The translations under genes were made by a program, and so were the position numbers. Under the pieces are notes generated by a model that had not been told where the DNA came from, did not search any database, and saw only the letters and a program-made list of their open reading frames with translations. From Streptomyces roseoviridis (GTDB lineage: Bacteria; Actinomycetota; Actinomycetes; Streptomycetales; Streptomycetaceae), in contig NZ_BAAAWU010000001.1 in NCBI RefSeq assembly GCF_039535235.1, positions 930,001-994,000 of the forward strand: a DNA stretch of 64,000 nt, read 5' to 3'. Shown one piece after another: positions 1 through 9,100 of this stretch; positions within the stretch are counted from its first letter, which is position 1, and every line of letters starts with the position of its first letter.

Positions 1-448
1 CGAACTCCACGCTGCGGGCGTTGATCCGGTGGAGGATCTCCGCGCAGACCGCCGCCCGGACCTCGGGGCCCGCGTCCCGCCAGGCGGGCAGCGCGGCCGC
101 CATCGCGGGCAGCAGGGTGTCGGGGTCCGTGTGCGGGTAGGAGATGCCGAGTTCGAAGCCGTACGGGGAACGCTCGCCGCCCTCGGCCGGTGCCGGTCCG
201 ACGGTGCCGTCCCGGCCCGGCTGGCCCAGTTCGAAGGGGCGGCCGAGGAGGGCCCGGAAGGCGGCCTCGCCGGCGGCCTCGGCCTCCGGGCCGTAGGCTC
301 TCGGGTCCTCCGGGTACGGCGACCAGTGTTCCCGAGTGCGGAGGGCGGTCCGGGCCCGTTCCAGGAGGGGCTGGTGGCGGGTGACGAGCCGGGTCAGGTC
401 GCCGCCGTCGGTGGGGGTGGCGGATACGGACTGCGGGGTTCGAGCCAT
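1..448 (-). CDS. paaN: PaaN-like protein, N-terminal part (cut by window edge)
   Basis: The first 149 codons read leftward from ATG 446-448, which has an AAGGATGAG ribosome site just upstream. The protein begins MARTPQSVSATPTDGGDLTR and contains 'HQPLLERA', 'WSPYPEDPRAYGPEA' and 'LLGRPFELGQPG', followed by 'SPYGFELGISYPHTDPD'. This is the N-terminal layout I recognise from actinobacterial PaaN proteins, aldehyde-dehydrogenase-like enzymes tied to phenylacetate degradation. The dehydrogenase catalytic part lies beyond the window, so activity cannot be judged. No other paa gene is visible here. The family call is from memory of homologues; the reading frame itself is clear. Confidence 0.85.
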   Translation of the reverse strand, partial: MARTPQSVSATPTDGGDLTRLVTRHQPLLERARTALRTREHWSPYPEDPRAYGPEAEAAGEAAFRALLGRPFELGQPGRDGTVGPAPAEGGERSPYGFELGISYPHTDPDTLLPAMAAALPAWRDAGPEVRAAVCAEILHRINARSVEF

Positions 449-627
449 GCATCTCATCCTTGTTGTGGGGGATCGCCGGAGCCACAGGAGACTCGGACAG
501 TGACGACGCGGCGCGATGTCCGTCACCCCGGGCGCCGCCGGCTGGAGGGCGGCGGCGCGCGCGGAGTGACGGCGAAACGGCGGCGAGCCCTTGGGAATCA
601 AGGTCGCTCGGGAGTCCGACACCCCGG

Positions 628-669
628 GGCGGCGGGCGGAGAGCAGGGGGTGGCTCTCCGCCCGCCGCC
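628..669 (-). terminator. Strong stem-loop between SDR and paaN
   Basis: A perfect 16-bp inverted repeat (628-643 and 654-669) with a 10-nt loop sits in the 532-bp gap between the SDR stop and the paaN start. Both neighbouring genes run leftward, so it most likely ends the biosynthetic operon. There is no U-tract, as is common in high-GC actinomycetes. The rest of the gap holds only a short tandem repeat and the paaN leader. Confidence 0.75.
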
Positions 670-864
670 GGTCCGTGGTCGCCTCGGTGGCGTGAATCCG
701 CCGTCCGTTCGGACGGGGAGGGCGGTGGGGAATGGCTGTTTTCATGCGATCGGTGGGCCGCAGTCCACCGGTTTTCCCGGTCAGGCGGCCGACGTGGCCG
801 ACCGGTTCGGGCGGTTCACCGGCTCATTCGCGCGCCGGGCGGTGCGGCCCACCGGCGCGATCGG

Positions 865-963
865 ACGACCGGTCCGGGTGCTCACCGGCGCGCTCGGCCC
901 ACCGGTCCGCGTGCTCACCGGCGCGCTCGGCCCACCGGTCCGCGTGCTCACCGGCGCGCTCGG
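865..963. repeat. Three tandem 33-bp repeats
   Basis: Two identical 33-bp units (898-930 and 931-963) follow a slightly diverged one (865-897). They lie directly downstream of the SDR stop, outside any credible gene. The 33-bp period equals 11 codons, so every frame through it is open and repetitive. There are no spacers, so it is not a CRISPR array. Confidence 0.9.
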
Positions 964-980
964 CCACCGTGGCCTCCCCC

Positions 981-1874
981 TCACTCGGTGATCGGGCGCA
1001 GGTACCGGTCCAGGGCGCTGTCCGGCAGGACCCGGGCCAGCACGCTCACCCGGCGGGCGTCCTGGCCGACCCGGTAGCGGGTCCGGGGCCGGCGGGCGGT
1101 GAGGGCCTGCCCGACGGTGCGGGCGAAGTCCTCCGGGGTGGTCCGGCTCTCCCGCGCCTGCTGCTCGTTCGCCGCGAGGAAGCGGCCGAACGGGATCCGG
1201 TACAGCTCCGCGATGTGCTCCGGCACGCCGTCCATGGCGTCCCGGGCCACCTCGGAGACCTTCCCCCAGATCGGCGTCATGATCGCCCCCGGCTGCACCA
1301 CGCTCACGTCCACCCCCAGCGGGCGCAGCTCCCGCCGCAGGACGTCGGTGAGCGCTTCCTTGGCGAACTGCGCCGAGGCGTAGGCGCCGAGGAAGGGGAT
1401 GGCCACGCTGCCGAGCCCGGAGGTCACGTTCACCACCCGGCCCCGGCTGCGCCGGAGCAGCGGCAGCAGGGCCTGGGTGACGGCGAGCTGGCCGACCACG
1501 TTGGTGTCGAGCTGGCGCCGGAGCTGGTCGGGCGAGACGCATTCCAGGGGGGCCGAGACGCAGATGCCGGCGTTGTTCACCAGCCCCCACAGCCCCGCGT
1601 CGCCCACCGTCTCGGCGATCTCCTCGGCCGCGGCGGCGATCGTCTTGTCCTCGGTGACGTCGAGGCGGACCGGGACGATGCGGCCCGCCTCGCCGGCCGA
1701 GGCGAGCGCCGCGCCGTCCGCCTCCTTGCGTACGGCGGCGAAGACGCGGAAGCCGGACGCGGCCAGGCGCTCGGCGCAGACCCGGCCGAGGCCGGAGGAG
1801 GCGCCGGTGACCAGGACCGACTTCCCGCGCGGGGCGAGCGCCCCACGCCCGCTGATCAGGTCGGCGGCGCTCAT
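981..1874 (-). CDS. Short-chain dehydrogenase/reductase with altered catalytic lysine
   Basis: A 297-aa classical-size SDR. The NAD(P) motif VTGASSGLG is at residues 22-30, NNAG at 100-103, the catalytic-Ser region VTSG near 150-153 and the active-site Tyr at 165. In classical SDRs the Tyr is followed four residues later by Lys; here the motif reads YASAQ, so residue 169 is Gln. ATG 1872-1874 overlaps the monooxygenase stop as ATGA, so the two are translationally coupled. It is the last gene of the leftward NRPS operon and probably tailors the product, unless the Gln makes it a poor or non-redox enzyme. Specificity is not predictable from sequence. Confidence 0.9.
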   Translation of the reverse strand: MSAADLISGRGALAPRGKSVLVTGASSGLGRVCAERLAASGFRVFAAVRKEADGAALASAGEAGRIVPVRLDVTEDKTIAAAAEEIAETVGDAGLWGLVNNAGICVSAPLECVSPDQLRRQLDTNVVGQLAVTQALLPLLRRSRGRVVNVTSGLGSVAIPFLGAYASAQFAKEALTDVLRRELRPLGVDVSVVQPGAIMTPIWGKVSEVARDAMDGVPEHIAELYRIPFGRFLAANEQQARESRTTPEDFARTVGQALTARRPRTRYRVGQDARRVSVLARVLPDSALDRYLRPITE

Positions 1875-3097
1875 GCGGCGGCTCCCGTGGCCGGGGCCGT
1901 CCGGAACGAGGGCGGGGTGAAGGTCAACGAGCCCTCCAGGGTGCGTACCAGCTTGGCGCGTGGCATGAAGCGGAAGTACGCGTCCCGGACCGGCCGGCGC
2001 AGTCCTTCCGACTGCTCGAAGTCGCTGATGCCGCGCGAGGCGGCGACCAGGGCGCGGGTCCGCTCGCGGCGCTCGTCCTCGTACCGGCGCAGCGCTCGCG
2101 GCAGGTCCTCGGCTCCGCGCAGGGCCCGGCCGAGGACGACGGCGTCCTCGATCGCCATGCCCGAGCCCTGGCCGAGGCTGGTGAGCATCGGGTGGGCGGC
2201 GTCGCCGAGCAGGGTGACCGGGCCGCTGCCCCAGCGCTCCAGGAAGGGCCGGTCCCGGGAGGGCACCGCGATCACGGACTCCTCCGGGGTGACCTCGATG
2301 GCGTGCACCACCTCGTCGGCCCAGCCGGCGTAGGTGCCAAGGATCTCCTCCTTGGTGCCCTTCCAGTCGTGCGAGCGCTCGGCGGGCATGTTCTTCGTGC
2401 CCCACCAGTAGAGCCGCCCGCCGCCCACGTCGACCAGGCCGAAGCGGCGGCCGCTGCCCCAGTAGTGGACGACCGAGCCGGGGGCGAACCGGGGGTGGGC
2501 GTACGGTACGACCGCCAGCCAGCAGATGTAGCCGCTGTCCTGCGAGGGCTCCGGGCCGGCCAGCTGCCGGCGGACCACCGAGTGGAAGCCGTCCGCGCCG
2601 ATCAGCAGGTCCCCGTGCTCCACCCGCCCGTCCTCGAAGGTGACCCGGACCCCGCCCGTGGGGTCGGTCTCGAAGGCGGAGGCGGCGGAGCCGAGGGTGA
2701 GGGGGATGCCCTCGGCCGCCTCCAGGAGGGCCTGCTGGAGGTCCGACCGGGTGATCAGGACGCTCGGCACGCCGAGCCGTTCGATGATCTCGGGGAAGGG
2801 GAACTCCCGGATCAGCCGCCCCCGGGCGGTCCTGACGTGGTACGAATCCAGGGTGGTGCCCCGGGACTCCAGGTCGATGCCGACCCCCAGGGACCGCAGG
2901 GCGCCGACCGCGTTGCTCATGACCGACAGGCCCGAGCCGGCCGCGCGCAGTCGGCCCGCCCGCTCGTGGATCTCGACGTCCAGACCGGCCTCGCGCAGGG
3001 CGACGGCGGCCGTGAGCCCGCCGATGCCCGCGCCGATGACCAGGGCCTTGGGCCGGCGGCCGTTCTTCTTCGTGCTCGTCCTCGACTCGGTGCTCAT
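1871..3097 (-). CDS. FAD-dependent class A monooxygenase of the NRPS cluster
   Basis: A 408-aa flavoprotein monooxygenase of the PHBH fold. The FAD dinucleotide motif VIGAGIGGL lies near residues 19-27, the DG motif is in LIGADGFHSVVRR and the GD motif in LLGDAAHPMLTSLGQGSG. It is preceded by the NRPS, whose stop at 3109 is 11 bp upstream of ATG 3095-3097, and it overlaps the SDR. In the pyrrolizixenamide (PxaB), legonmycin (LgnC) and brabantamide (BraC) pathways a flavin monooxygenase beside a Ser/Thr-Pro NRPS performs a Baeyer-Villiger type ring oxidation. I infer the same role from context; the fold alone does not prove it. Confidence 0.9.
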   Translation of the reverse strand: MSTESRTSTKKNGRRPKALVIGAGIGGLTAAVALREAGLDVEIHERAGRLRAAGSGLSVMSNAVGALRSLGVGIDLESRGTTLDSYHVRTARGRLIREFPFPEIIERLGVPSVLITRSDLQQALLEAAEGIPLTLGSAASAFETDPTGGVRVTFEDGRVEHGDLLIGADGFHSVVRRQLAGPEPSQDSGYICWLAVVPYAHPRFAPGSVVHYWGSGRRFGLVDVGGGRLYWWGTKNMPAERSHDWKGTKEEILGTYAGWADEVVHAIEVTPEESVIAVPSRDRPFLERWGSGPVTLLGDAAHPMLTSLGQGSGMAIEDAVVLGRALRGAEDLPRALRRYEDERRERTRALVAASRGISDFEQSEGLRRPVRDAYFRFMPRAKLVRTLEGSLTFTPPSFRTAPATGAAA

Positions 3098-3108
3098 CCT
3101 CGTCGTCC

Positions 3109-6100
3109 TCACTGCTCGATGAGATCGCTGACGACCCGGACGGTGGTGGCCACGTGGGGCTCCTCCATGAGGGTCAGGTGGTCGCCGGGCACGTCCACGA
3201 CGGCCAGGTCGCCGGTGGTGCGCTCGCGCCAGCCGTTGGACGGGTCGCGGTGCATCGACTCGATGGCGGTGTGCATGGAGTTCAGGACCTCGGGCAGCGG
3301 CTCCGAGGCGTGGATGAGGACCATGTCCTGGTCGACCGGGTCCGGCCGGTAGGCGAACGCCGCCTTCCAGTTGGCCTCGTACACGTGGAACAGCCGCCGC
3401 ACCACGGCGCCGGTGCTGCCCGCCGGGAGGACCCCCTCGTCGATGGCGAGCTGGGCGATGAAGTCGAACTTCTCGTCCAGCGTGGTCAGTTCGGCCGGGA
3501 TCAGCTCCAGCGGCGAGTCGCCGCCGCGCCGCAGCCACAGCAGCTCCCAGAAGAACCAGCCGAGCAGGGCCTCGTCGCCGGTGTTGAGCCGGCGGCCCGG
3601 GTTGAGGGCGGTGGTGTCCAGGAGCACCAGCCGGGCGATCTCCTCGCCCGCGGCCCGCAGCTGGCGGGCCATCTCGAAGGCCACGAAGCCGCCGAACGAC
3701 CAGCCGCCGATCACGTACGGCCCGGACGGCTGCACCCGCCGGATCGCCTCGACGTAGCTCGCGGCGATCTCCTCGACGCTCCGCAGGGGCTCGGTGCCCG
3801 GATCGGCGCCGGCCGCCTGGAGGGCGTAGAACGGCTGGTCCTCGCGGAGGTACGAGGCGAAGCGCACGTAGCAGAGGACGTTGCCGCCCATCGGGTGGAC
3901 GAAGAAGACCGGCCGCCGGTTGCCGCCGGTCCGGATGGGCACCAGCGGGTCGAAGGCGGTACGGGCTCCGCCGTCCCGCAGCCGGACCGCGAGCTCGGCC
4001 GCGGTCGGTGCCGAGACGAACTCCGACAGCGGCACGTTGATGCCGAAGCGCTGCTCGATCAGGACGACGAGCCGCATCGCCGTGAGCGAGGTGCCGCCCA
4101 GGGCGAAGAGGTTGTCGTGGACGCCGACGGACGGCAGTTGGAGCAGCTCGGCGAGGATCTCGGTGAGGGTGCGCTCGTACGCGTCGCGCGGCTCGGCGCC
4201 GCCGCCCTCCGCCGGGCCGGCCGTGGTCAGCGGCCGGCGGCGCAGCGCGCCGTCGTCCCGCTTGCCGCTGGGGGTCAGGGGCAGGGCGTCGATCCACTCG
4301 AAGTGGGAGGGCATCAGGTACTCGGGCAGGACCGTGCGCAGCTGCTTGCGCAGCAGGTTCTCGTCGACCCGGTCCTCCTCGCCCACCAGGAACGCGGCGA
4401 GGAAGGAGTCGCCGCCGTCGCGGCGGCGGGCGACCACGGCGGCCTCCGCGAGCCCGGGGTGCCCGGCGGCGAAGCGGGTGATGGCCAGCTCCACCTCGGC
4501 CGGCTCCACCCGGTAGCCGCGCACCTTGACCTGCGAGTCGGCCCGGCCCAGGCAGACGATGGCGCCGTCGGGGAGCACGATGCCCAGGTCGCCGGTGCGG
4601 TACATACGGGCGGCCGGGGAGCCGGTGGCAGCGGCGGGGACGAACGGGTCGGGGAGGAAACGTTCCTCCGTCAGCTCCGGCCGGCCGAGGTAACCGTCGG
4701 CCAGACACGTTCCGGCCAGGTACAACTCGCCCTTGGTGCCCGGGGCCACGGGCCGCAGCGCGGAGTCGAGCACGTACACCCGGGAGCCGATGATCGGGGT
4801 GCCGATCGGCGGCAGGGCCGGGAAGGCGGCCGGGTCGCCCGTCATCGCGTACGCCGTCACCACGTGCGACTCGGTGGGGCCGTACTGGTTCTCCAGGACC
4901 ACGCCCGGCAGCGCGGCGCACAGCCGGCGGATCTCGTCCGTCACCCGCAGCTGCTCGCCGGAGGAGAGCAGGGCCTTGAGGGCGCGCGGCACCAGGTCCA
5001 GCGCGTCGGCGGCCTCGGCGAACTGCTGGAGGGCGACGTACGGCAGACAGATCCGCTCGACCCGCTCACGGTCGAGGAGCCGCAGCAGCTGCGGCATGTC
5101 ACGGCGCTGCTCCTCGGTCAGCACCACCAGCGTGCCGCCGCCGCACAGCGTGGAGAAGATCTCCTGGAAGGAGACGTCGAAGCTGAGCGGGGCGAACTGG
5201 GCGGTCCGGCCGCCCACGACCCCGCTCGGGATGCTGTTCTGCCAGGCCACCAGCTGGGCCAGGGAGCGGTGCGGCATGGCGACGCCCTTGGGGGCGCCGG
5301 TGGAGCCGGAGGTGAAGAGGATGTACGCGGTGCCGGCCGGGTCGATCGCGGGCAGCTCCGGTCCGTCCTCGGCGGCGCCCGCGCGGGGCGCGTCGAGGAT
5401 CTCCTCGACCGGCAGGACGGGGGCGATCCCCTGGAAGACGGCGGCGTGCCGGCGGTGGGCGATCACCCGGAGGGGTTCGGCCTGCTCGACCATCGAGGTC
5501 AGCCGCTCCGCCGGGTAGCTCACGTCGAGCGGCACGGCCGCGGCGCCGGCCCGCAGGACGCCGGTGATGACGGCGACGGTCTCCGGAGAGCGGTCCATGG
5601 CGATGCCGACGCGGGCGCCGGGCCGGGCACCGAGGCCGACCAGGGTGCGGGCCACTCGGGCGGAGACGCGGTCAAGTTCGGCGTACGTCCACTCCCGCTC
5701 GCCGAAGGCGAGGGCGACGGCCCCGGGGGTGCGGGCGGTCTGCTCGGCCAGGGCGCGCACGACGTCCGGCGGGGTGGCCGCCGTGGCGGTGGCCGTAGGG
5801 GGCGCGGACGTGTCCGTGCCCGCCGGGGGCGTGGACGTGTCCGTGACCGCCGGGGCCGGGGCGAGGAAGGACAGGTCGGGGGCCTCGTCCGGGTGGGAGA
5901 CGATCCGCTCCAGGATCGCGGTGAACGCCTCCGCGTACAGGGTGGCCTGGGCCTCGGTGAAGGTCTGCCCGTGGAAGTCCATCCGCAGCCGCACCGAGCG
6001 GTCCACCGGGTCGGTCATGGCGTTGACCAGCAGCTGGAAGTTGGTCTCCTCCCAGGTGACGAACTCCTGGAGCCGGACACCGGGCAGGGCGAGGACCTCG

Positions 6101-9100
6101 GCGAGCTGCCGGAAGTGGATGTAGTTGAACGCGGTCTCCAGGACGGTGGAGCCCCGGTCCTCCTGGATCGCGCTGAGCGGGTAGCGCCGGTGCGGGTGGG
6201 CGAGCCGCTCCTGGCGGAAGGCCTCGACGGCCACCTCCGCCCAGTCGCGGGCGGCCGAGGTGTCGAGGCGGACCGGCGCGGTGTTGAGGAAGAGGCCGGT
6301 GGTGCGTTCCGCCCCGGCCAGCTCCGGCCGGCCGTGGGTGACCAGGCCGGTGGTGACGTCCTCGGTGCCGGAGAAGAGCCGCAGGGTCAGGACGTGCGCG
6401 GCGAAGAGAACCGACTTCACCGGCAGGGACCGCTCGGCGGCGAGCGCCCGGGCGGCCTCGCCGAGCTCCCGGTCGAGGTCGACGACCTTGGTGATCTGGC
6501 CGTCGTGGCCGGGCGCCTCGTGCGGACGGAACGCCTCCAGCGAGACCAGCGGGGCCTCGGCCAGGTACTCCTGCCAGAAGCGGCGGGTGTCGGCGGAGTC
6601 CAGGGCTCGGCGCTCCGCCACCACGTGGTGCGCGGCGGACGGCAGCGGGCCGGCGCCGTCGACCGCGTCCACCGGGTGGCCGAGGGCGTGCAGATAGTCC
6701 TGGAGCACTTCGGTGAGCAGGGTGGCCACGCTGCCGCCGTCGAGGATGGCGTGGTGGAAGCTGAGGACCAGTTCCACGCTCTCGTCCAGGACGTGCGCCC
6801 GCAGGAAGTAGAGCGGCGCCCGCTCGAACACGTAGCGGTGGTGCCGGCGTTCCTCAACATGGGCCAGGATCTCGGCGCGGGCCTCGTCCTCGGGACGGCC
6901 CCGCAGGTCGGCGACGTCCAGGGCGTCGGGCGCCTCGCGGTCGATGATCTGGAGCGGCTCGGAGAAGGTGCCGAGGTCGAAGGAGGACCGCAGGACGGGG
7001 TGGCGGGCGACGAGCGCGTCGAAGGCGGCCCGGAAGCGGTCCTCGTCCCAGGGCAGGACCAGGGAGTACCGGAAGACGTCGTGGTAGACGGCCGAGTTCT
7101 CCTCGGCCCGGCTGTGGTAGAGCAGGCCGAGCTGGAGGCGGGTGAGCGGGTAGGCGTCGGCGCGGCCTTCGAGCCGGGCCCGGTCCACCTGGGACACGAG
7201 CGCGAACGGCTCCAGCGGCGCCTCCTGCGGGTGGGGCCCGGTGGTGGCGTCGGCGGTGGCGTGCGCGGCGAGCCCGGCGACGGTCGGGTGCCGCATCAGG
7301 TCGGTCACGGAGAAGCGTATGCCGGCCTTCTCGGCGAGGGCGTGGATGCGCAGGACGGTGATCGAGTCGCCGCCGAGGGCGTAGTAGTCGTCGTGGACGC
7401 CGATGTTCTCGACCTCCAGGACCTCCGACCAGATCCGTATGAGTTCCGCCTCGACCGGACGGCGCGGCGGCTCGCCCGCGGGGCCCGACGCGCCGCCGGC
7501 GGTGGGGGCGGGCAGGGCGCGGCGGTCGGCCTTGCCGTTGGGCGTGAGCGGGATCCGCTCGATCCGCGTGAAGTGCGCCGGGACCATGAACTCCGGCAGT
7601 TGCGCGGCGAGTTCGGTGCGCAGGGCGGTTGCGGAGAGAGCGGTGTCCGCGACGTAGTAGGCCGCGAGGACGGTGCCCCGGGCGGGGGTGGTGTGGTCGA
7701 CGACCAGGGCGTCGCGCACGCCGGGCAGGGAGGCGAGCCGGTTCTGCACCTCGCCGAGCTCCACCCGGTTGCCGCGGATCTTCACCTGGCCGTCGATCCG
7801 GCCGAGGTACTCCAGGGTGCCGTCGGCCAGCCAGCGTGCCAGGTCGCCGGTGCGGTAGAGCCTGCCACCGGGCGTGAAGGGGTCCTCCACGAACTTCTCG
7901 GCGGTCAGCTCGGGCCGGTCCAGATAGCCGCGGGCCACCTGGACGCCGCCGATGCACAGTTCGCCGGGGACACCGGCCGGCTGGAGACCGCCGTACGCGT
8001 CGAGGACGTACAGCCGCGTGTTGTCGACGGGCCGGCCGATCGGGACGCGGCGCACGGGCTTGCCGGGTTCGGCGACGCAGTCGTGGTACGACACGTCGAC
8101 GGTGGCCTCGGTGGGTCCGTAGAGGTTGACCAGGAGCGGGGCGCCGGGGCCGTCGAAGACGCGGTGGAACTGCTCGACGCGGGCGGGCGGCAGGGCCTCG
8201 CCGCTGCAGAACACGGTCCGCAGGGACTCGGCCCGCGCGCGCAGCTCGGGGGAGATCTCCAGGAGGTCGAGGAAGGGGCCGAGCATCGAGGGGACGAAGT
8301 GCAGGGTGGTGACCCGCTGTTCGGCGATGGTGTCCAGGATCTGCCGGGGGTCCTTCTGGCCGCCCACGGGCAGCAGGGCGAGACCGGCGCCCTCGACGGC
8401 CCACCAGAACAGCTCCCAGACGGAGACGTCGAAGGAGATGGGCGTCTTCTGGAGGACGACGTCCTCGGCGCCGACCGGGTAGCGCTTCTGCATCCAGGCC
8501 AGCCGGTTGATCACCGAGTGGTGCTCGACCATGACCCCCTTGGGACGGCCGGTGGAGCCGGAGGTGTAGATGACGTACGCGAGGTCGTGCGGGCCGGCCG
8601 GCGAGTCGAAGGGGTCGTCGGGCCCGGTGAGCAGGGTCTCCACGGGCAGCACGGGCACGGTGGCGCCGGGCGCCTCGGCTCCGGTGGCCGCTGGTGCCCC
8701 CGGACCGGTGGACGCCGGTGCCCCTGGACCGGCCGGGACCGTGTCGCCGCCGGTGAGGACCACCGCCGCGCGGCTGTCCTCCAGGAGGAACCGGATCCGT
8801 TCGGCCGGGTAGCCGGGGTCCACGGGAACGTACGCGCCGCCGGCCTTGAGGACGCCGAGCAGGGCCACGATCAGGAGCGGCGAGCGGTCCATGAGCACTG
8901 CCACCCGGTCACCGGTCCCCACGCCCCGCGCGGCGAGGGCGCGGGCCACCTGGTTGGCGCGGGCGTCGAGCTCGGCGTAGCTGAGCGGCTCGGCTCCCGC
9001 GGTGGCGGCGACGGCGGTCCGGCCGGGGGTGCGGGCGGCCTGTTCGGCGATGAGCCCGTGGACGGTCCGCCCGTCGGCATACGGGACGTCCTCTCCCTGC

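Noticed and set aside
865..963. CRISPR-like array
   Set aside because: The repeats are head-to-tail without spacers, and no cas gene is present.
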